64,000 nucleotides of DNA from Seriola aureovittata (taxonomy: Eukaryota; Chordata; Actinopteri; Carangiformes; Carangidae), in contig NC_079382.1 in NCBI RefSeq assembly GCF_021018895.1, positions 21,250,001 to 21,314,000 of the forward strand, in the 5' to 3' direction. The position numbers and the translations under genes were made by a program. Numbering within the stretch: the first letter of the stretch is position 1; the number at the start of each line of letters is the position of its first letter. The notes below the pieces were generated by a model that was not told the DNA's origin, made no database searches, and saw only the letters and a list, made by a program, of their open reading frames with translations. This document shows, piece after piece, positions 21,091 through 32,911 of this stretch.

Positions 21091-22374
21091 CGGAAAGCAG
21101 GTCTCGTGGGGTTAGCCGTTAGCCTTTAGCCTGGATACCTCCAAAAGTGCTGTGTTTCTGCTTCCAACAGCATCAGGGCCTGTGACGTGCAGCAGGTTTA
21201 GACTCATAATAAAGGCACTGGAGTTTGGTCGCTCGTATTCTGCCAGTCTCCAGAAGATCCTGGCTGTAGATGAGTTGCTCAGTAGAAGACGCATATGACG
21301 ACAAAAGCCCTGGAATACTTGGTATAAGCTGCATATATGAAGAGGAGAGGCAGAGACTGGATGATGATACAGACAGCAGAAAATCACACAGATTAAATGT
21401 GCATTTAAGAATTTTTCCAGAATTTGGTGATGCTAAGAAACAGAAAAGAAAATATTTCAATCCAGATTTATGCATCTCCAAAGAGCTAACAACATGTCTA
21501 ACATGGAGAACGAATCTCTTCTAATTGGAAAGAAATGACTCATGATGCTCTAGTTTAAGCTCTCCCTCGTCCGCTCCCATCCCCAGTATCTGGGAAATTC
21601 TGATTTCTTCTACCATTATGTCCATGCCAGGCATTCCCTCAATTCAACTTGTGAAAGGGTGCATTCCTTTCCAGCTGAGCAGGGGGTAGTGTTGCCCCAA
21701 AGATTAGCCTTCCTCTCACCCCCCTCCTGGAAAAGTCTTGCTCTGCCGATGCTTCCTGAATTCTTCCTCGGGTTGTCCTGGTGTGAGAGCTTTTTTTTAA
21801 GTTTGGGGGTTTGCACTGTTCTTCTGGCATTCCATGTATCCCCACAGAAAACACTCACTTCCTGTACTGTGGTAGACAAGACTCGCTGGAAGGGAGGCTG
21901 AGTTCTGTCACTGTGGTGAGCCCCACGAAGAAAAAAAACAAAAAAACAAACCTCTGAAAACCCCCACTGCCTCTTCATTTGCACCAGTGGAAGATATGCA
22001 CTCATGAAAATGAGGAATGATGAATGGATCAAGATTTAATTGGGCAGCAGTTAAAAGGCACTTTCTAGTTTCACTCCCATCATCCACTTACTGTTGAAAT
22101 TCTAATAAAAAGCTGCAAAAACACTAATTTCCTCCGAGGGTTGCTTTGGATCTCCCCCAAACTGCTCAGACTCTCTGTGAAAAACATTCAGAGTCAGGAG
22201 GCGGATTTTGTTTGCTGCATTTCAGGCAATTTTCTTTTTAAATCCTGTTTTTTAAGGTGTTTTAGTTCTTTAACGATTTCACATGTGGGGAGGATTAAAC
22301 TGTAACTTATTTACAAACAAGTTTAGGGTTATGGATAGTTAATGGCATCTCATGTTTGGTTGTAACGTTTTTAT
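21091..22374. other. Non-coding DNA
   Basis: No gene. Overlapping short frames on both strands (for example at 21616-22032) show no family signature. Confidence 0.4.
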
Positions 22375-22834
22375 TTAAAGCTCCATACTTTCCTTTATTT
22401 GAAGTGTTGCTCCATAAGAAGAAGTAGTTGTACATCTCCTCTCTCAGGCCTCTCTCAGGAGCTGTAGTAACAACAGGTCGGTGAACCAATCAGAAGACAG
22501 GAGGCTCTGATCCTCTCTTCTGATTGGCTGACTTTTTTGGCTGATCATATAAAAATATAGTAGATTTCAGGTAAAACACTCAGAGAGACCGTGGGTGGAT
22601 GGTGGGTCCAGGTGGCTTACGGCATGACTGAGAGGGATGACTGCTTTGTTGTGACATCACAAAGTTCCAGAAGTCCTGACGGCTGGTTTTAAGGCTCAGT
22701 TTCTGAATACAGGCTGTGTGCATTTCTCTGTGGACTGAGGCTTTGATACTTTCACAGTATTAATATAGAAGCTAGACCTGATCTATAATCAAAAAATCCT
22801 ACAACATTGAAGTTCTACAACATGGGACCTTTAA
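22375..22834 (-). mobile_element. Family A element, copy 3 (both ends present)
   Basis: A 460-base element starting TTAAAGCTCCATACTTTCC and ending CATGGGACCTTTAA; the ends are imperfect inverted repeats and both carry TTAA. Inside are a CCAATCAGAAGACAGGAGG ... CCTCTCTTCTGATTGGCTG hairpin and the family core. Without a transposase it would be a MITE. TTAA ends point to a piggyBac-type target, which is inference. Confidence 0.75.
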
Positions 22835-22837
22835 AAG

Positions 22838-23260
22838 TTCTTCAAATTTGGTGCAAGCATTCACTCAGACTTAAAGACGGTGATGTCACGTCCTTATGAA
22901 CATGATATATCAGCAACGTCAAGAAGAAAAATTGTTTCATGTGGCACAAATGTTCAGATTTTGGTGGTTAAAGGTCAAAGGTCAAGGTCACTGTGACCTG
23001 ACAGAAGATGTTTTTGGCCTCTTGAATGTGATATCTCAAGACCACCTTGAGGGAATTTCTTTTGATTTTGCACAAACATTCAGTTGGAACCAAGGATGAA
23101 CTGATTAGAATTTGGTCGTCAAAGGTCAAGGTCACTGTGACCTCACAAAACACGTTTTTGTCCATAACTCAAGAATTCAGAAGCTAATTATGACACAATT
23201 CAACACAAACGTCTAATGGGATAAAATTATGAAGTGATGATATTTTACATCCAGATGAAC
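22838..23260 (+). repeat. Family D repeat with two estrogen-response palindromes
   Basis: Roughly three degenerate units, marked by CAAATTTGGTGCAAGCATTC, GTGGCACAAATGTTCAG and TTTTGCACAAACATTCAG. Two units carry AAAGGTCAAGGTCACTGTGA-CC. AGGTCACTGTGACCT at 22985-22999 and 23129-23143 contains a perfect GGTCAnnnTGACC. The adjoining TCAAGGTCA is an ERR/SF-1 type half-site. Related copies lie at about 39.0-39.3 kb and at the right edge of the window. Confidence 0.65.
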
Positions 23261-23264
23261 CAAG

Positions 23265-23400
23265 GGATTTGACATCTCTGGTGTAAAACACCTTTGGGAT
23301 GCTGCAGAACAGGAGACAGGAACATGATGTGATGTCAACATGGCGCAGACTCTCAAAGGAACCTCTGGTGTAAAGCAAACCTGTCTGTTTGGCTCATTTC
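23265..23400 (+). mobile_element. Tc1-like 3' fragment, inverted relative to next relic
   Basis: GCTGCAGAACAGGAGACAGG-AACATG and the following CAACATGG, GCAGACTCT parallel, on the plus strand, the sequence that the next relic carries on the minus strand (just after its VVEQETGT end). It is a second, oppositely oriented fragment of the same family. Confidence 0.45.
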
Positions 23401-23775
23401 AGTGCTGACACACCACCGACATTTACAAAACGACGGAAACATTTCCCTTGAATGAAGATTCTGCTCCATGTTGACGTGACTGCATCGCAGCATTTCTGCA
23501 GATTTTTCAGCTGCACATTCATGTTCCTGTCTCCTGTTCTACCACATGCCAGAGGTCAGGGACAGGATTCATGTCTGGAGCCCGGAGAGGCCACTGAAGT
23601 TCACTGAACTCACTGTCATGTTCATGAAACCAGTTTGAGACGCCTTTAGCCATTAGAGGATGATGGACATTGCCAGCAATAATACTATGATAGAGGTTGA
23701 TTGGTATTAAGAGGCCAAGAAAAGAAACAAACCAAAACTCCCCATTCATTTGTGTTACAGTCGTCATACATCTTG
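23401..23775 (-). mobile_element. Tc1-like transposase relic
   Basis: The minus-strand frame 23519-23767 contains SNWFHEHDSEFSELQ followed by WPLRAPDMNPVPDLW and HVVEQETGT. This matches the WPPQSPDLNPIEHLWDVVE block that ends the DDE domain of Tc1/mariner transposases; the final catalytic acidic residue is at the PDMNP position. Upstream parts of the domain are missing or scrambled, so it is a fossil. Confidence 0.7.
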
Positions 23776-24447
23776 TTCATATTCATAATATCAACCTAAT
23801 TAATTAATTTGTTTCTTATAATCATTTATTTTTTTATATACAAGTCTATATTTACTGCACATTCCTTTTCCCCAGCCTTCGTTACAGCAGCGAGTCTGCT
23901 CCTGATTGTTGTTTGCTGTGTTTGGAACTATTGATTGTTTTCATTGTTTGTTAATCTAGACATAATTTTTTAATAAGTCCATCAATCTCTTAAGTCTGTA
24001 AAAATATCAAATGGTAGTGAGAAACGATCATCACAATAATGCATTATTGAAGTCACGGAACTAATTTACAAGGATGTAAAACAAACAAAAGCAGCTGGAA
24101 GCTGGAGGCAGTGAATTCATGATATTTCTGCTCAGTGAAAATATCTTCACAGTGTTTGGTTTGACAGCATGTTAAGTTTTGAGCAGCACACTGTGCAGTC
24201 TGTGTTTTCACCATTTGATATTTTTTTAACCATTTTAGCATCTGCATGTGGAGACAGTGACATTTTAGTGACGTTTTCTGTCAAAAATGAATCAGAAATT
24301 AATTCATATGAAAAGAAATCAAACATCCCAGTAACCTGTAAACTCTGTAGACAGACAGAGCTGCAGCAGCGGCAACGCAGCAGAGACGCAGGCGGTGTGA
24401 ACACACACACGTGCTTCTCTGCAACAACTCAGCGACATCAGCCGCCG

Positions 24448-24448
<1 letters not shown>
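23776..24448. other. Non-coding DNA
   Basis: No gene. AT-rich on the left, no recognised repeat. Confidence 0.4.

Positions 24449-24490
<42 letters not shown>
24449..24490 (+). repeat. (CA)21 microsatellite
   Basis: Uninterrupted CA dinucleotides after GCCGCCGC. Confidence 0.95.
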
Positions 24491-24491
<1 letters not shown>

Positions 24492-24639
24492 CGATAACTC
24501 TTTCATTTTATGATTTTATTAATTTTGACTGAGTGCCCTCTGTTTGATGACACTGCCTTTGGTTTATTCGCCCTGTAAGAAACTTTAAATGTATTTCAGA
24601 TTAGCTAAATTAGCTAAGTTAGCTTAGCTTTAACTCTGT

Positions 24640-24745
24640 TGCCTTATATGACCTGCAAGTCTTATTCTGCTGCTCTGTGTAAAGCACTTTGTAACATCGG
24701 GTTTAGAAAAAAGCTCTCTATAAATAAATGTTATTACTCCGATCA
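24640..24745 (+). repeat. Retroelement-tail-like repeat
   Basis: TGTGTAAAGCACTTTGTAAC ... GGGTTTAGAAAAAAGCTCTC then TATAAATAAATGTTATTA resembles the 3' tails of fish LINE/SINE repeats as I remember them. Only a tail is visible. Confidence 0.4.
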
Positions 24746-26446
24746 TTATGGGTTAATTATGAAACCGTTATTTTAATCGAGTAATTAATGACCTAATTGT
24801 TCAGCACATGTTTTCTAAACCTTGTCAGGGAAAGCTGATGTGTTGAGCAGATGTGGGACTGGAAAGTCAAAGTTGACATGAAACCGCCAAACTCCATCTC
24901 CCAGTACACCGTCTGATAAAGTGTATAATACAATATATCATGGGATTTATCCACGGTAGAACTGCACTCACTCATGTCTCCCTCTCCTCGTCTGTAGAAC
25001 CACAAGTTAGAAATTCAAACACTAATGAAACTGTAGATTTGCCGTCAGACTTCTGGGAGGTTTCGCAGTTTATTCTAGAAACTTTGGTTTTAGTCGAACA
25101 TGTGGAGTTGTCTCTGTAGATTCGGTGGTTCTTCATTTATCTCTGACTGTCATCTGTACAATGTGTTCACATGAACTGGAGATCAGTTGTCACGTCATGC
25201 GTGCTGGGAGAGTTTGTCTTGGACGGCGGCCCTGACGAGCTCTGTATAATTTATAATCTGACTGAGGCTTGTTAAAGCCTCTGCAGAGCTGGAGGAGACT
25301 GGGACAACATGGAGGCAACAGAGGTGGAGCCAGTTCACACACGATACAGTCATCCGTCTTTTAAGAACCTCCATGTTGTCCTATTAAGACTTAGGAATGT
25401 TTGACATAGTTATGTGACTCGCGGTTTAGTTTATTAGGAGCTGAAGTGAAGTGAGCATGGAGAGGGTGAAATACAAGTGTTTGCAGAGATTCCCTCCGCT
25501 TCACATTCCAGATTCATGGCTTAAACATCGACATGGTTTACTCATTGGACCGTCTCGCTGCCAACAGCCAAAACAAACCTGACGACGCAGTGGATGCAGA
25601 CGCCAAGCTTCATATCTTTTGGTGTTTTTCTGCGCAGCTCTACATGGACAGCTAATGGATCTAACACTTGCAGTCTGTCTGTGGAGATTTAAAGACACCT
25701 GGAATAGTCATAAAGTGGGTTTTTAGTATGTTTCTTCTTTTTACTGTCCACCGAAGAATCTCAGACCGTTTCAACTTCTTTCCTTTAGTTTGATGGCAGC
25801 AGTTGAGAACGCGCCACAGGACATATCAGCGCCGGGTGCGTTATGGAGATTTTGCTCCGTGTTCACATCTGCAGAGAAATAAATCACAGAGCTTCATTTG
25901 AAAAACTCGCCTCGAACAAGTCACAGAAACTGAGTTTGCGAAAAAAAAAAACTGCAAACAAAGCAAAGCTGATTGGGTTCAGTCACCGGTGCTGCACGTC
26001 TCTCGCAGGTAGACGGCTACAGTACTGACAGCAGTGAACAGATGGTAATGGCTGTCACTTCAGTCAAAGACACAACCACAGCGTTCACGCACTTTTCCTG
26101 TCTTAACGTAGCTGTAGCCACGTTTCAAAGAAATCTAAGATGCAGCAGTTCCTTTATTTCCCCCCTGTCCATCCATCACACTCAGTCTGCCAGATCCTGG
26201 CGGCTGGGAGTTTCACTGCATGAAAGATGCTCTTCTTTTACAGTTGAAGCCAAGACATGTCCCGCCACAGATTTACAATCTTCTGATGGCAAATTCACAG
26301 AATCTCTGCAACTTTTTAGAAAAATTAAAAACATTTTCAAATAGCTATTAAGCTTGCCTTGAGGTAATTTATCCTAGTCACCTCACACATTCTGATTTGT
26401 TCGTTGACTCAAACATGTCTGGTTTTAATCAATGTTGACTTTTTCT
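24746..26446. other. Non-coding DNA
   Basis: No gene or repeat I can support. The short frames at 25843-26344 show no domain. Confidence 0.4.
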
Positions 26447-26600
26447 GGCTACGTCCACACTGATACGTTTTCATTTTAAAACAAAGTTTGTCATCAAACT
26501 GAAGGCTAAAGAGTTAAAGGGTTAAAGGTCTGAAAATGCTGCTTTTTTTAAAACAGAGTTTCAAAAATGAAAACTATCTCCTACCCTCCATCCTGGGCAG
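26447..26600 (+). repeat. Family E repeat, copy 1
   Basis: It begins GGCTACGTCCACACTGATAC then GTTTTCATTTTAAAAC, matching the end of the complete element at 37128-37313 and the fragment at 51304. It contains AAAACTATCTCC like the complete copy. The other end is not found. Confidence 0.5.
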
Positions 26601-28680
26601 GTGCAATGAAGTGTAAACAGGAAGCAGATTGTCTACTCTGCAGAAAATCCTCTGAACAAGGAGCAGCAAAGACAGCTGCAGTGTCAAAATGCAGAATGTA
26701 ACCGAACAGCAGCTGCTAGCAAAAACAACAAGGCCAGTAAGGCTTGTAATTCATTATCCATGTTGCTTTCACCACTGGTAGTCGAGGCTGATGAGAGCCA
26801 ATCAGCCAACTCAGAGAAACCAAATCCCTGCGAGGTTAATTGAATGTCTGTACACCATGTGTGTCGATCCGTGTGGTTACCGCGGATATCTGTATCAAAC
26901 TTTGTGCCAATCCGCCCAGAAGATCCAGACCGCAGTGACTGACCGACAGGTATTTCCATCCCCAAAGCACCTGCACGTGTTCCTGAAGGGAGTCGTTGGC
27001 TTGGTGCAAAGGGTCATTTTCTCTCCTTGGCACTTAAGACTAAAGCAGTTTGAGTATAGACACTCGTGTCTCCTCACTTGTGGCTGCGAGTATCAACTAA
27101 AAGCCTCAAATGAAATGCATCTTCCTCCCACTCACAGAATGAAATAATAAGAAAAGCTGCGAAGACACGGCTCCTTTTCACTGAGATCCTAATTACCATG
27201 ATGATGGAGCGGCCCTGCGGATGGCGCGGATGCTGCTGTTTGATGGCGTCTCTAACTCCTCAGGATGATTTCCCAGAGGAGCACTCTGATTAGGTAAGAT
27301 GTAGTCGCAGCCTGCCCCGTTAAACAGATGTCCACAGATATTAAGCTAATGAACTCGGCGGGTTGAGTGCTCGCGGGCGTGTGCCGCCGCTGTCACACCC
27401 AGGCGCTCGCCCCGCCTTTGAAAGCGACGCTCGCAGCCAGATTGCGGTTGACCTCTGCTGGTTGACCTCTCGCCATAAAGGAATTGCAATAAAGCCCCAG
27501 ATTACAGCCAGCGATACCTCGGGGGCCTAATGGAGGCGTTTAAGGAGGGATTTTAGATGAGCTGGAATTCCCCGGTGACAGCGTGGTGTTATTGTTTGCT
27601 GACACTTGTGTGGAAGAGTCTCACTTTGTAAAATTATCCCTCGTCTTTTTTCATTTCCTCATTGAAGTGGTTTATCATATCGTGTTTTCACCGTCACGTG
27701 TGTCTGTGTTCTGAAGACTCGAAGATCCCATTAAAATGATGGAATAGTATCAGACTGTCTCCAGACACATTTTATCATCCAGATTCATACGAACTCACTT
27801 GAAAACATTTTAAATCTTTTTAAAATCTTTATATTTATTTTTATTTTTATTTTTAATGCTTTGTGACGGAGTGTTCGTGCGAAACCAGTTGTGGCAGCTC
27901 TCAGATCATTAAAGGTCACAGGTCAGGGTGAGAACTCTGTCTTCCATTTCCCTCCCTCCTCAGGAATAAGTTTTCCTTCAGGAAGAAGATTATCTGCTGA
28001 GCTTCAGTCTCAGCCACTTAACCTCTCAACTCAAATTAAACCTGGCCCGTCCTGAGAGTAATCACTTGTAGCTCTGCCGGTGAGAGACTTTCTGTTTCAG
28101 TGTGGTTATGCAGGAGCGGCACGTTTAACAGCATCAGCTGCTGGCTGAACAATGTTGGAACAGCCTTTGGATTTTACACTGGGGTGAATACATTACATTC
28201 TCATTTTTCCATCCAGCCTAACAAATACACTTGCGCCCATTTCTTTAAATGAGGTGTGGTCAGGTGCATTGTTGGAGCAGTGTGCCGCAGCTGTTCCCCT
28301 CCATCAACCTAGACTAATTTTGTCCCACCACAGTTTCATAATGAACCGAAAGTTTATTTTACATTTCTCACACTATAAAATAAAAAAAGGGAGGGAATGG
28401 GAGAATGGGGGAATCTGAATTACCTTAATACCTACAGGTCTCTTTCTTGTTCGATTTTACAACATCCCAGTGCCCGCAGCGGAGGTAAAGCACTCTTAAT
28501 ATTTCTTAATAATTTAAATTCTTTCACATGTACGAGAACCACTTCACTTAACTGTAATTTGTGTTCAGAAAAATACGATTTTCACGATAAAATTCCAGGG
28601 GAAATAACTCTATCTTTGCTACGTTCAGTGAACTTTTGCCTGACGGAGGTCCATCAATGAGAATAAACCTTCACAGGCAG
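26601..28680. other. Non-coding DNA with a GC-rich candidate element
   Basis: No gene. Contains the candidate at 27360-27600 and an A/T-rich (TTTTTA)n-like tract near 27830-27857. Confidence 0.35.
27360..27600. promoter_or_regulatory. Possible conserved regulatory element
   Basis: This stretch is distinctly GC-rich on the left (GCTCGCGGGCGTGTGCCGCC, GCTCGCCCCGCCTTTG). It holds two TGACCTCT...GGTTGACCTCT repeats, CCATAAAGGAATTGCAATAA and no similarity to any repeat in the window. Composition and motif density resemble non-coding conserved elements of gene deserts, but conservation is untested. Confidence 0.25.
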
Positions 28681-28707
28681 GGAGGAGGAGGAGGAGGAGG
28701 AGGAGGA
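28681..28707 (+). repeat. (GGA)9 microsatellite
   Basis: Nine GGA triplets in a row. Confidence 0.9.
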
Positions 28708-29850
28708 AGACTCTGTAGATCACATACAAGAGGAGCAGAGAGAGGGGCTGGAGTTCACTGGATGAAAGCGAGAAAAAATGCCAAAATTCCTTCCATCTCT
28801 CTGGGTTCACTCTGAGGTTTTAGTCCAGTGAAACTCCTCCTGGCTGTTTCACCATCCTCCCCCTGGTCCAGATTTCCATGTGGGCTCCAGTTACAAGTGA
28901 GGGTTGGTTTGGAAGCTGGAGAGGACTCATCACTCATCACTCATTATGAGTTAACAGACAGATGAAGTGCACACGTTCTCTTTATTTTACACGTGAATTC
29001 AACAACTCGGATGGCTTAAACAATAAAGGCAGTGAAGGGATTCGGTGAAGCGCTGAATAAACGCCTGATATTTTTTATGCATGCAGCTGTCTTGACTGGA
29101 CTGAAGAGAGATGAAGCTTCAACAGCGGGAGACTGTTGCTGTGGTTACAGTAAATGTAGCTCGTCTTTCAATCAATCTTTTGCCAGTTTTATTCTTGAAC
29201 TACCTGATGGTTGACATTTGTATTACTGTATGTAAATATTTGACTGGAAATGGAACATAATTCTCCTCCTTTCCTGGATGTCATTACATTATGTCTTGTT
29301 CAATAGACAGATGACGAACAGCTGTTGATTTACTCTCGTATCCTCAAGGTGTCTTCATTTTCAGAAATAAAGGTCAGATACCTTCGGAAAACCCCCTCAG
29401 CCCACACCTTTCCATCATCAGATATAAAGAGCACTGTGTCCGACCATTTCTGTAACTTTCTGAAACCAACAAGCCGCATTCGCACCCACTTCCTGCCTTG
29501 ATTGGCCAGCTGTGCAGAGGCAAGAAAGGAGCCAAGCAATGTACTTCCTTCTAGCTGTATTATTTTCATTTTTCACAAAATTGTTTGTGGGACTCCCCCC
29601 TCCCCTATGACAGCCGGCGTTTCACCCCTGTGCGTCCATTCAGAACAACGACAAAAACTTTTGATTTCCATCGCGGTCGAACAGATTGCCTTACGAAGCG
29701 ACTCTGAGATCTTAAATCAGCTCCTCTGCGGTGGAGCTACTTCTTGTCGAACAACAGGTGATGCTGAACCTGGCAACCCGGCAACACAATTTTGTTTTTA
29801 CATTACTGTTTATGTGCAAGATAACAAATAAAACTGGATTGCCTTAAGGA
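28708..29850. other. Non-coding DNA
   Basis: No confident gene. A minus-strand frame of 79 codons at 29330-29569 (begins MKIIQLEGSTLLGS, ends DTLRIRE) has an even, protein-like composition, but I do not recognise it and it may be chance or a transposon fragment. Confidence 0.3.
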
Positions 29851-30300
29851 CTTTTTGTGTTTGGACTTTTTTATTATGTTTTTATGTCTTTTTTTAAATT
29901 AGTTTGGTCATTCTCATTTCCTGTTTTATTTTTGAAGTAACTTTCCTTGTGTGTTTTTACTTCCTGTCTTTGTCCCGTTTTCCTCCTGTTTGATTGTCTG
30001 CCCCGCCCTGATGTGTTTCACCTGTGTTTTACTGTCCTTCTGTATTTAAGTCTCTGTCTTCCCCTTTGTCCTTGTCAGTCTGTCTGTTGTCTCCATGGTG
30101 ATTCCTCTGAATCTCCAGTTTTCCTTCCTTTCCTGAGTCATTAGATTTTCTCTTTTTATAGTTCCTGGCTTCTTTATTTTGGATTCATGTTTCCTTTTTT
30201 TGTAAGTTTCCCTTTTTTGTTATTTATTAAATCTTTTTTCCACTTTCACTTTAGTTTGTCTGCACTTTGAGTTCACTTCTTCTGGCAAACCTGACAGAAA
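29851..30300 (+). repeat. T-rich interspersed repeat
   Basis: A long pyrimidine-biased stretch with CATTTCCTGTTTTATTTTTG, GTGTGTTTTTACTTCCTGTC, GTGTTTCACCTGTGTTTT and a CTGACAG end. I recall very similar sequence as a common repeat in fish genomes; class not assigned. Confidence 0.45.
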
Positions 30301-32609
30301 TGTGTTAATAAGTGAGCCTTAGACTTGTTAGTGGGTGTGTCTCTTTTTTTTTTTATATCTCAGACAGAGCCTGGTCCAGTTTTAATGCTAAGCTAGGCTA
30401 ATCACATCCTCACTTCTGCTCAGTACTTCCACACACAATACAATAGTTTTGATACCTGATTGACTGTTTTTAAAACTTATTTCAGGGCTGCAGCTCACTC
30501 TCAAAGGGAAGTGTGAATTTCATTACCGTTTTCATGTCTGTCTTTATCTAACCTAAGCTACATACAGCCTTGTGTTGTTTATTCATGAACGGTTTGTCTC
30601 GCTGGGAGAAGTCTCGCTCTGGCCACTGTTACTGGCTTTTAAATGGCTGCCTATAGGCCACAGAGAAGCTCCAGGCCTTAGACATGAATTTAACTATTTT
30701 CATGCAGAAACACAAAAGTAACGTGAAGTTTGTTCAGTAATATATAACCTAGTATTGAATGACTTGTTCCATAGAGGGTTTTGGGGGATTTCAGAGGCAA
30801 AACTGATTTCAGAGCATGTACTAGATACTACCTAAATACCCTGATGCCTCAACAACGACAGCTCCTGCCGTTGAGTGATGGGTTCATACGATCCATCCTG
30901 TCAACAGAATCGATCAGGGGCTCTCTGTGTCTCCTTGTAGTGCTGCAGTATCAGATCAAGCCTGGATACCTGCTGATAATAACTGGCTGCCCTGGCTCGT
31001 CTAATAGGAATGAATGGAGTCTTGAGTCCAGTTAAGGGTGAAGCTGTTGAAGTAAGATGGTTGAAATGGACACGGATAAATAACGTGGTTTATTTGGGCT
31101 TGTTTTCCAGGCACCCCGCTGAGGGGCCTCACAACATCCCAATGCTTCTCTCTGAGTTGTTGCCTGGCTACTGCCTCCCTCTGAACACGGCATATTTTTA
31201 TCACGGTTGCTGTGTGTTCTGCGTCCTTCCCCCGGCTGCTGTGTGCTCGTTCGTTGGTGCGCTCGGACATTATTTGCTGGAAGACGGCCAGTCGGGCCTT
31301 GATAGCATCTGGCAAATACAGCGGCGCATCGTCTCATCCTATTTGTCCTGCAGCAGGGTTTTATGTTGCAGAATGGGTTTGGCTTTTGACTGTTTGTCAG
31401 TGGATTCCCTCCTGAACAATTAAACACCTGCAGTTGTGATAAATGACGTGGCCATTAGCGCGGGCAGCGCTGTCATCAGCGATAATGGTGGCCATTTCCT
31501 GAGACAGTCACAGTTGGAGGTGATGATGAACCAAGCCCATTACGGCGGTCACATGTGACTCTGTGGAGACTGCGATGACATATTCTCCCTCTGATCTATT
31601 CAGACATTTATTAATTAGCTATTTCAGATAATTAATTCCTGGAAATAAATGACTACCTTTAGCGTCCCAGTGTGAAGCTGTATGATGGAGCCCTTCAAAT
31701 AAATCACAGGCCTTTAACTCAGTGCTATGTTGAATGGATAGTAGCTTTGTGAAGCATGACAGCCTAAAGAAAACCATCTCCTGAGGCTCAGCGGCGTGCA
31801 GGCGGCAGGGGCCCGGGGCTGCACTCCAGCTGATTACCAGAACCACAGGAAAGGCGACGTGCTCTCTCGTTCCATCCCTCGCTCCGCTCATGTCTTCCTC
31901 TGCCCGGCTCTCGGAGCCGAGACCTGGCTGCACACCCCGGGAAAAGAAGCCACTTAGCAGATGATGATGCTTTCCCTCACCAGCCTGTGACAGAAATAAG
32001 GCAAGTGGGCATGGAGGGGGGGAGTGTGCCCATCTGCCACAGCTTCATCATTCTTAATATGCCATGCGTATCGCTGGGAGACCAGCAGGGGTTTGTGGGA
32101 AGTGAGGAAGCAATTACCAGCAGTAAACAGGCTGCTGGCTTGCCTTCATCGTACACTATTGCAGCAGTGGAGTTGCAATTAGAAATAAACAAAGCCAACC
32201 TTTACACCTGGCATTAATACTGTGTGTTTGCCTTGTTTGCATATTGAGTGGATTATGTCTGTGTGATGTTAATATCCATCCTAGTGCACAGTTTTTCGTT
32301 ATCTTGCCAAAATGCATACTGGTAATGTTTATGTCTATTTTTAATGTTGTAAGTAAATATTCCCTGGCTTCTGTACAGCAGCACTCACGCTGTCCTGCAG
32401 ACACTCACATATATTTACACTTTCTTGTAAATGTGACAAAATAGATATCTGAGCTCCGGATTCAGTTTAACATCCAGAACGCAAACTATGATCTGCAGAG
32501 CACCGACGACAAACACACTTAAATCACAAAATGTCACTGCGACCTCCCAGCTCTCATTGGTCTGTTTTCTCTCCCGCCGGGAGCAGGTGGTGGTTGCATT
32601 TACAAGACA
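30301..32609. other. Non-coding DNA
   Basis: No gene. A short fragment near 30357-30402 (GACAGAGCCTGG ... TTTTAATGCTAAGCTAGGCT) looks like a degraded fish repeat. A candidate regulatory block lies at 31430-31640. Several overlapping frames at 31001-31427 run over 100 codons on both strands but show no domain. Confidence 0.35.
31430..31640. promoter_or_regulatory. Possible conserved regulatory element
   Basis: CCATTAGCGCGGGCAGCGCT, CAGCGATAATGGTGGCCATT, CCCATTACGGCGG, TTATTAATTAGCTATTT and CAGATAATTAATTCC crowd homeodomain-type TAAT cores into about 200 bases that match no repeat here. Suggestive of an enhancer only. Confidence 0.25.
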
Positions 32610-32911
32610 AGCGGTTGTAATACGACCTCCTAGCGTCTTCAGGCCAGACTGGAGCCTAGAGTGAGTCATTATCAGAAAGTGACGAGACGGGCCGGTGCTA
32701 GCCGGTTAGCGTGCTAACTTAAGTAAAAGAAAAGACGTGAAAGAGACAAGAGTCAACATTGACATTACTCTCCACAGATGGAGACAGCTCTCGGGGAGTG
32801 AAGAGATGAAGTTTGAAGCTGAACGTTTTTCTTCTGGGCTGGTAAGTGAACAGCTGTTAATGCTAACATTGGCTATGTAGCAATAGCAAAACTTACAAAG
32901 AGTTCCTTTAA
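32610..32911 (-). repeat. Family B repeat, copy 2
   Basis: It ends AGCTGTTAATGCTAACATTG, GCAATAGCAAAACTTACAAA, then GAGTTCCTTTAA, so the terminal TTAA is present. The interior matches 13010-13305 loosely. Non-coding. Confidence 0.6.

Noticed and set aside
31001..31427. Overlapping frames of 104-137 codons on both strands
   Set aside because: Frames open on both strands at once, with no domain, indicate a locally stop-poor stretch, not a gene.
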